Shown: positions 59,227 through 64,000 of the stretch, in pieces
Layout: each line of letters begins with the position of its first letter
Numbering within the stretch: the stretch's first letter is position 1
Origin: Natranaeroarchaeum sp042663585
Lineage (GTDB): Archaea > Halobacteriota > Halobacteria > Halobacteriales > Natronoarchaeaceae
DNA length: 64,000 nt
Direction: 5' to 3'
Assembly (NCBI RefSeq): GCF_042663585.1
Contig: NZ_JBHTAN010000006.1
Location: forward strand, 2,728,001-2,792,000
Translations under genes and position numbers: made by a program
Notes under the pieces: generated by a model
The model's input: only the letters and a program-made list of their open reading frames with translations
Told to the model about the DNA's origin: nothing
Databases searched by the model: none

Positions 59227-59802
59227 ATGGCCGACGAACTCAAGCGCCGACTGTTCCACGCGAGCACCTCGATCATCCCGGTGTTGTACCTGCTTGACGT
59301 CCTGACGTGGGCGCAACTGGGCACCCTGATGCTCGTGGCGAGCGGTGGCACGATCCTGATCGAGGCAGTGCGCCTGTTCACGCCGCTCGATCTCTGGATC
59401 TTCGAGAAACTCACCCGCGAGTACGAGCAGGACGCGCTTGCCGGCTACGCGCTGGGGGTCTTCAGCATCACCGTTGTCGTGCTGGCGTTCGGGCCGCCGA
59501 TCGGCGTCCCGGCGATACTGATGCTCACCATCGGCGACCCAGTGAGCGGGCTGCTCGGCTCCGACACACTCCGGACGGTCAAACATCCCCGCTCGCTGGC
59601 GGCGATGTTCGTCATCAGCCTCATCATCGCGTGGCCGTTTCTGCCCCCCGTCGCGGCGGCCGTCGCCGCACTTGGCGCGATGGTCGCCGACGGCGTCAAG
59701 CCCCGGATCAGTGGGTTCGTCATCGACGACAACCTCACGATTCCCATCGTCGCCGGGTTCGCGGCGTACATCGGCGTCGAGTTCATGCCGACTGTCGTTT
59801 GA
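59227..59802 (+). CDS. dolichol kinase-like CTP transferase family membrane protein
   Basis: A 191-residue polytopic membrane protein with six to seven helices. The family motif is visible: K-R-R-L-F-H-A-S near residue 6, G-D-P-V-S-G-L-L-G-S near 105 and a lysine stretch T-V-K-H-P-R-S-L near 118, as in COG0170 dolichol/phytol kinases and related cytidylyltransferases. Predicted to phosphorylate an isoprenoid alcohol such as a dolichol used for N-glycosylation. Starts on the base after the glyS stop, so it is the third gene of the CBS-glyS operon. Confidence 0.85.
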   Translation: MADELKRRLFHASTSIIPVLYLLDVLTWAQLGTLMLVASGGTILIEAVRLFTPLDLWIFEKLTREYEQDALAGYALGVFSITVVVLAFGPPIGVPAILMLTIGDPVSGLLGSDTLRTVKHPRSLAAMFVISLIIAWPFLPPVAAAVAALGAMVADGVKPRISGFVIDDNLTIPIVAGFAAYIGVEFMPTVV

Positions 59803-59806
59803 GTGG

Positions 59807-60649
59807 TTACCGCTCTTCCAGCGCTCTCCGTACGATTATCACCTCGCTCGCCGCCGAGCGCCCGACGCCCTCTGCAATGGAGCCAACGAGTTTCCGTCGG
59901 AGGAACGGGGCCCGTGTCGCTCCGAGGATCGTGAGGTCGTGTTTCGCGGTCTCGTCGGTGATCGCTCCCCCAACGTGGTCGTTCCGGAGGATCGCCGTAT
60001 CGACGTCGACGTCTTCGGGGAGGATGGTGGCGCTCTCCCGGAGCAACTGTTCTGCTGTTTCGGTTGCCGAGTCGCCAACGTCGGACTGGAGAACGTGTAC
60101 TAGCCGGACGTCGGCATTGCGCTCTGGCGCGATTGTCCCGGCCAGTTCCACGGCGAGTTCGGCGTGTGGCCCCTCCGTGACGGGGACGAGTATCGAGTCG
60201 ACGTCCCACTGGGGTCGTCGGATCCGCTTGACGAACACGTCACAGCGCGCTTCACCGAGGACGCGATCGATGAAACTCCCCAGCACGATGTCCCGGCGTC
60301 GCGGCCGTCCGCGCCATCCCAGCAGGAGCGCGTCGGCGTCGTGCTTATCAACCCCCCCGACAATCCCCGTCGCGATGTCCCGCGCAAACCGGATCTGGGA
60401 CTCGGCGGGGACGTCAGCGTCCTCGATCCGATTTCTCGCGTCGTCGAGCAACTGCTCTTCCTCGCCGTTCTCGAGGAGGCGATGGCCCTGAGTGAGTGGG
60501 ACCTGTTCCGGTACTTCGACCACGTGTAGAACGAGGATATGCAGCGACTGACCGTTCGCGATATCGATCGCGGTATCTATTAGCCGGTCGACCGTCTCCG
60601 GGTTCCCGACGGGGAACAGAAGCGTGCCGGTGGCGCTCTCGGCTACCAT
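59807..60649 (-). CDS. double universal stress protein (UspA) family
   Basis: A 280-residue protein with two Usp domains. The first (about 1-135) begins T-L-L-F-P-V-G-N-P-E-T and contains L-L-G-W-R-G-R-P-R-R near 112. The second (about 148-277) begins S-I-L-V-P-V-T-E-G-P-H and has L-T-I-L-G-A-T-R-A-P-F near 240. The ATP-binding G-x2-G-x9-G pattern is incomplete in both, so it may not bind ATP. Related double-Usp proteins are often linked to amino-acid transporters in haloarchaea, but none lies here. Convergent with the dolichol kinase-like gene. Confidence 0.8.
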   Translation of the reverse strand: MVAESATGTLLFPVGNPETVDRLIDTAIDIANGQSLHILVLHVVEVPEQVPLTQGHRLLENGEEEQLLDDARNRIEDADVPAESQIRFARDIATGIVGGVDKHDADALLLGWRGRPRRRDIVLGSFIDRVLGEARCDVFVKRIRRPQWDVDSILVPVTEGPHAELAVELAGTIAPERNADVRLVHVLQSDVGDSATETAEQLLRESATILPEDVDVDTAILRNDHVGGAITDETAKHDLTILGATRAPFLRRKLVGSIAEGVGRSAASEVIIVRRALEER

Positions 60650-60704
60650 ACTATGATATCGTCACGCGACGGCATAAACCTCATAACCCCTAATCGAGCG
60701 GTCG

Positions 60705-62963
60705 TCAGTCGACGCGTTCGACGCCGCTGATCTCGAAACGTAGGCCGCCCGCCGTGCTCTCTGTCACCGACATCTCCCAGCCGTGTGCGGAAACGATCTG
60801 TTCGACGATTGCGAGCCCAAAGCCCGTCCCGTCCTCCGTCGAGGAGTAGCCCGGCTCGAAGATCCTGTCCTGGTCGGCTTCGGAGAGCCCATAGCCGGTA
60901 TCTTCGACGTAGAACCCATCCCTGTCGGGGAGTTCGCCGACAGTGACCTGGAGTGGTTTGGTGTCGCCCTGTGGCCGACTGTTCGTGGAGCCATGCTCCA
61001 CGCTGTCCTGACGAACCTGTGAGTCAGGGCCTGTCGAGCCGTGCTCGACAGCGTCGTCGGTCTGCGACCGACTGTTCGTGGTGCCATGCTCCACGCTATT
61101 CCGAAACAGGTTCTCCAACAACTGCGCGAGACGACTCCGATCGGCACGGATTGCCATCGATATTTCGCTAGCAAGCGTCGCCTCGCTGTTCGCTACAACG
61201 GTCCAACACTGGGTAACGATGTCGTCTAGTACGACCCGATCGGTCTCGCCGACGGCCTCTCCCTGGCGCGCGAGCGTCAGGACGTCGTCGATCAGGCTAT
61301 CCATCCGGTCGAGCGCCCACCGAATCTCCTCGGTATGGTGGCTCTCGGACTCGGCTTCGAGCAGGTCCAGTCGGGCGTTGGCCACGCTTAGCGGGTTCCT
61401 GAGGTCGTGGGAGACGACGCTCGCGAACTCGTCGAGGCGCTGGTTCTGTCGCCGTAGCTGTTGTTCTTTCTCCTTTCGGTCAGTCGCCTCACGGATGGTC
61501 ACCAGCACGCCGTCGATCGGCTCGGTTCCGAGCAGGTTCTCCGTACGGGTCTCGAACCACCGCCACGTGCCATCGGCGTCCTCGGCCCGGAACTCGGTCG
61601 TCACGACCTCGTCCGGGGACGCTATCGCCTGCTGGAACCCCTTGATCGCTTTTTCCTGATCGTCCGGGTGGACGTGCTGGATCGGATCGTTCTTCGTCAC
61701 AACCTGTGGCTCGTAGTCGACTGCTGGGGAGATCGGGCTCTGATACTGGACGGTCAAGTCCTCTCCGAGAACGAGTATCAAGTCGGGCGTGTGCTCGACG
61801 AAGAACTTGAACTGTTCGAGTTCGGCCTCCCGCTCTTTCCGCTCAGTTATGTCCGAGAAGAGCGTGATGAACCGTCCCGGCTTCGGCGAGAACACGGCGA
61901 TCTCGTAGTGTCTGTCGAGAGGTTCGGAGTACTGCTCGAACCGCATCGGCTCCCCTCCGAGGGCGACCTCGCCGAAGGTCTCGATGAACCCCGTCTCTTC
62001 GATCCCGTCTATCGCGTCCGTCGCGCGCTGGCCGACGACCTCGTCAGCGTCGAGACCGGTCAACTGCCCGAACCGGTCGTTGACCCGTCTGTACACGTAA
62101 TCGACCGGCGTACCCGCCTCGTCGGTGATGATATCTCTCACGCCGATCCCGTCCAGTGACTGCTCGAAGAGTCCTGTGAGCAGTTGCTCGGTCTCCCGAG
62201 CGTCAGTGACGTCGGTATACATCCACAGGTTCGCCTTCCCTTTCGGCAGTTCGTAGGGGACGTAGTCGCGTTCGATGATGCGGCCGTCCGTGAGGGCGAA
62301 CTCCTCACCCCTGACTGGTTCGCGCGCCTCGAGGTGCTCGTCGATCGTCGTTACGAACTCCTCGCTCCGGCGAAATACGCCCTTGAGTTCGTCCGCCAGT
62401 CGTTCGCAGTCCGCCCCGACGAACTCCTCGGGAGACCTGTTCCCGCCGAACATCTCGGTGAGGCTTGCGTTGGCGGCGAGTATTTCTCGGGACTCGTCCT
62501 CGACGAGGATCCCCGCAGGCAGGTTCTCGATCAGGGTTTCCAGAACCGACCGGTGCTGTTCGAGTTCGCTCTCGGCCCGGTACTGTGTGACGGCGTTCTC
62601 GATCCGGTTGTGCAGTAACTCGAACTGCTCTGTCCCCGTCTCCTTTTGCAGATAGTCCGTCACCCCGGCCGAAATCGCCTCACCGGCGACCTGCTCGCTA
62701 CCTTTGCCGGTGAACAACACGAAGGGGAGATCCGGATGGGTCTCGCGAACCGTCTGGAGGAACTCGATCCCGTTCCGGCCCGGCATGTCGTAGTCCGAGA
62801 CGACGCAGTCGAACGTCTCCTCTTCTAGCGCCGATAGTCCTTCGTCGGCGCTAGCGGCCGTCTCGACGACGTAGCGCTCGTCGGCCCGCTCCAGATGAGT
62901 CGCTGTCAGCCCCGCGAAACGGGCTTCGTCGTCCACGTGTAATATCCGGACCGGTTCACCCAT
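60705..62963 (-). CDS. receiver-PAS histidine kinase
   Basis: A 752-residue soluble signalling protein. Receiver domain at 1-120 (phospho-acceptor Asp in V-V-S-D-Y-D-M-P-G near 55); PAS domains at about 135-250, 255-375 and 385-500; HisKA with S-H-D-L-R-N-P near residue 517; then HATPase with N-box N-S-V-E-H-G (about 620), G1-like D-T-G-Y-G-L-S and G2 G-T-G-F-G-L-A-I-V. No membrane segment. Between N-box and the rest of HATPase lies a tract of about 45 residues with duplicated N-box motifs (see repeat feature). The output partner is not in the window. Confidence 0.9.
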   Translation of the reverse strand: MGEPVRILHVDDEARFAGLTATHLERADERYVVETAASADEGLSALEEETFDCVVSDYDMPGRNGIEFLQTVRETHPDLPFVLFTGKGSEQVAGEAISAGVTDYLQKETGTEQFELLHNRIENAVTQYRAESELEQHRSVLETLIENLPAGILVEDESREILAANASLTEMFGGNRSPEEFVGADCERLADELKGVFRRSEEFVTTIDEHLEAREPVRGEEFALTDGRIIERDYVPYELPKGKANLWMYTDVTDARETEQLLTGLFEQSLDGIGVRDIITDEAGTPVDYVYRRVNDRFGQLTGLDADEVVGQRATDAIDGIEETGFIETFGEVALGGEPMRFEQYSEPLDRHYEIAVFSPKPGRFITLFSDITERKEREAELEQFKFFVEHTPDLILVLGEDLTVQYQSPISPAVDYEPQVVTKNDPIQHVHPDDQEKAIKGFQQAIASPDEVVTTEFRAEDADGTWRWFETRTENLLGTEPIDGVLVTIREATDRKEKEQQLRRQNQRLDEFASVVSHDLRNPLSVANARLDLLEAESESHHTEEIRWALDRMDSLIDDVLTLARQGEAVGETDRVVLDDIVTQCWTVVANSEATLASEISMAIRADRSRLAQLLENLFRNSVEHGTTNSRSQTDDAVEHGSTGPDSQVRQDSVEHGSTNSRPQGDTKPLQVTVGELPDRDGFYVEDTGYGLSEADQDRIFEPGYSSTEDGTGFGLAIVEQIVSAHGWEMSVTESTAGGLRFEISGVERVD
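60971..61096 (-). repeat. palindromic N-box repeats in the histidine kinase
   Basis: Three copies encode V-E-H-G-T/S-T. Each is a hairpin: 60984-61002 (8-base stem CGTGGAGC/GCTCCACG), 61031-61051 (9-base stem CTGTCGAGC/GCTCGACAG) and 61077-61095 (8-base stem with one mismatch), all with 3-base loops. Spacing is 48 and 45 bases. The outer copies share CGACTGTTCGTGG just before the hairpin. Confidence 0.85.
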
Positions 62964-63144
62964 AGCGGCCTATTAGCTCACTCCAAATGATAACGCTTGT
63001 GGGTAATCCATATCCCTGTAGTCCGATCCGGATTCGATACTGGCGTCAACACCTTGCGAATTCGGTCGTTCGCGTACTGAAAATATATAACTTTACTTAC
63101 ATAAATCCACATCTCTTTAACTCATCGGTGACTGACACGGTGCA

Positions 63145-64000
63145 ATGGCTTCGGCACAGATTGCGGAGGTGCTCGTCGGCATCTATCTCGGGCTGCTTGC
63201 CGGTATCTTCCCCGGGTTTATCGCCTTCTCGATCGGGTTTGGCTTCAAATATTTCACGAACGTCACCGTCCCCGGACTCGGTGTCGTCGTTCTGGGCGGC
63301 GCGCTAGCCGGCATCTCCGGTGGTCTCATGGGGTTAGTGGATCCACAGTTGGCCGATAGCTGGACCGGGATCACCGCCGTACTGGTCATCCTGATGGCCT
63401 GCCTGTGGGCCCACGGGCAGGGTGACGCACTCGCGGCGGCGACCCCGCGCAGGCTTACACTCAGGTCGCTCCGGGAGAGTCGACTGTCGACCGATCTGAT
63501 CGAGCGCGTTGATTCCTACGGACAGATCCGTATCCGTCCGGTCGGGGAGGTGCTCGACGTCGAGGGCTATCCGGCGCTGTCCGACAGCGTCCGGGAGGCG
63601 CTCCACGAGGACTCCTGGAAGTTCCCCGCGAGCCTCTCGTTGCCGGAACTCGAAAGCCGACTCGAAGAGCGGCTTACGACCGAGTACGAACTGGCCGCCG
63701 TCGCGGTGACGATAGACGAGCAGGGCCGGGCACAGATCGCCGCGGCACCGAGCGCGGCGGGCCTCTCCCGTCGCGTGCCCGCCGGGAAACGCGCCGTCTC
63801 GATCCGGACGCTCCTGCCGAGCGGGGTCGCGAGGGGCGATTCCGTGACGCTCCGGCTTCCCGACGGAGACGTCACCGGCCCGGTCGTGAGCGCCCGGACG
63901 AGCGGCGGGGAGCCCCGGACCACGGAGCAGAAACCGAACGTGGCGGGAGATGGGACGGCTGAGCCGGCCACTGCGGACGAGACCAATCCCCCCGTACCGT
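63145..64000 (+). CDS. TrkA-C-like membrane protein, potassium-transport related (3' end outside window)
   Basis: At least 285 residues with no stop before the window ends. Three hydrophobic segments at about 6-30, 38-62 and 70-88 anchor it; the soluble part follows. Residues from about 195 to 260 (Y-E-L-A-A-V-A-V-T-I-D-E-Q-G-R, then S-I-R-T-L-L-P-S-G-V-A-R-G-D-S-V-T-L-R-L) resemble repeated RCK/TrkA-C units that bind small ligands. The tail becomes Gly/Thr/Glu-rich and low-complexity. Family role in K+ flux control is by resemblance. An AT-rich promoter (AAATATATAAC at about 63080-63090) precedes it. Confidence 0.7.
   Translation, partial: MASAQIAEVLVGIYLGLLAGIFPGFIAFSIGFGFKYFTNVTVPGLGVVVLGGALAGISGGLMGLVDPQLADSWTGITAVLVILMACLWAHGQGDALAAATPRRLTLRSLRESRLSTDLIERVDSYGQIRIRPVGEVLDVEGYPALSDSVREALHEDSWKFPASLSLPELESRLEERLTTEYELAAVAVTIDEQGRAQIAAAPSAAGLSRRVPAGKRAVSIRTLLPSGVARGDSVTLRLPDGDVTGPVVSARTSGGEPRTTEQKPNVAGDGTAEPATADETNPPVP

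Noticed and set aside
58033..59586. Minus-strand open frame of 517 codons opposite glyS
   Set aside because: Composition is atypical and glyS explains the region.
1..64000. CRISPR arrays, prophage or rRNA
   Set aside because: No regularly spaced direct repeats, no phage structural or integrase genes and no rRNA-like sequence were seen on reading through.

Overview
The window reads as a chromosome segment of a halophilic archaeon (class Halobacteria). The evidence is GC-rich coding DNA, very acidic proteins, genes starting at or within a few bases of the expected transcript start behind TATA-like boxes, and archaeal information genes: an MCM helicase with two inteins, DNA polymerase D large subunit, TFB, an XPD-type Fe-S helicase, archaeal-type glycyl-tRNA synthetase and archaeal GTP cyclohydrolase IIa (gch3). 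Species cannot be fixed from sequence alone. Gene order is compact, many neighbours overlap by ATGA or GTGA, and I found no rRNA, tRNA, CRISPR array or Orc1/Cdc6 origin gene.

Layout. 1-6134: a truncated CDP-alcohol phosphatidyltransferase operon, a gch3/dehydrogenase operon, a polysaccharide flippase and a PAP2-type lipid phosphatase. 6337-6882: an internally deleted IS630-type element. 7323-13674: a sugar-catabolism block (PfkB kinase, GlpR regulator, 1-phosphofructokinase, class II aldolase, Gfo/Idh/MocA dehydrogenase, AGE-family isomerase), followed by a 427-base AT-rich spacer. 14102-26278: a replication/repair neighbourhood (MCM, small uncharacterised genes, a MinD/ParA ATPase, TFB, a second ParA-like protein without Walker lysines, a beta-propeller protein, UvrB). 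26322-33828: small membrane and acidic proteins, VanZ, two divergent tandem-rhodanese sulfurtransferases, the XPD helicase and a DUF1684 protein. 33893-37202: a methyltransferase and metX-metY, the acetylation/direct-sulfhydrylation route to methionine. 37412-43583: MFS transporters, an HtrA-type lipoprotein protease, a NifU-like scaffold, a PanE-like reductase and a degraded gene. 43859-48104: a small membrane protein, then PPC-domain protein and DP2. 48149-54190: SDR, formamidase, a surface protein with Tat and PGF-CTERM-like signals, and an ABC exporter. 54187-60649: bacterial-type NAD+ DNA ligase, CBS protein-glyS-dolichol-kinase-like operon and a double universal stress protein. 60705-64000: a PAS/receiver histidine kinase with an unusual repeat tract and the start of a TrkA-C-like membrane protein.

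The signals most worth a second look are the three palindromic VEH-G-S/T repeats inserted at the ATP-binding N-box of the histidine kinase (about 60984-61095), with compensatory base changes that preserve the hairpin; the mini-intein that splits the MCM Walker A motif; perfect intergenic palindromes at 21983-22007, 37233-37266 and 56543-56560; and the deleted IS630 element beside the sugar block. No wholly new multi-gene system can be proved from sequence alone; the nearest candidates are the uncharacterised gene set between mcm and uvrB and the kinase/isomerase sugar block.
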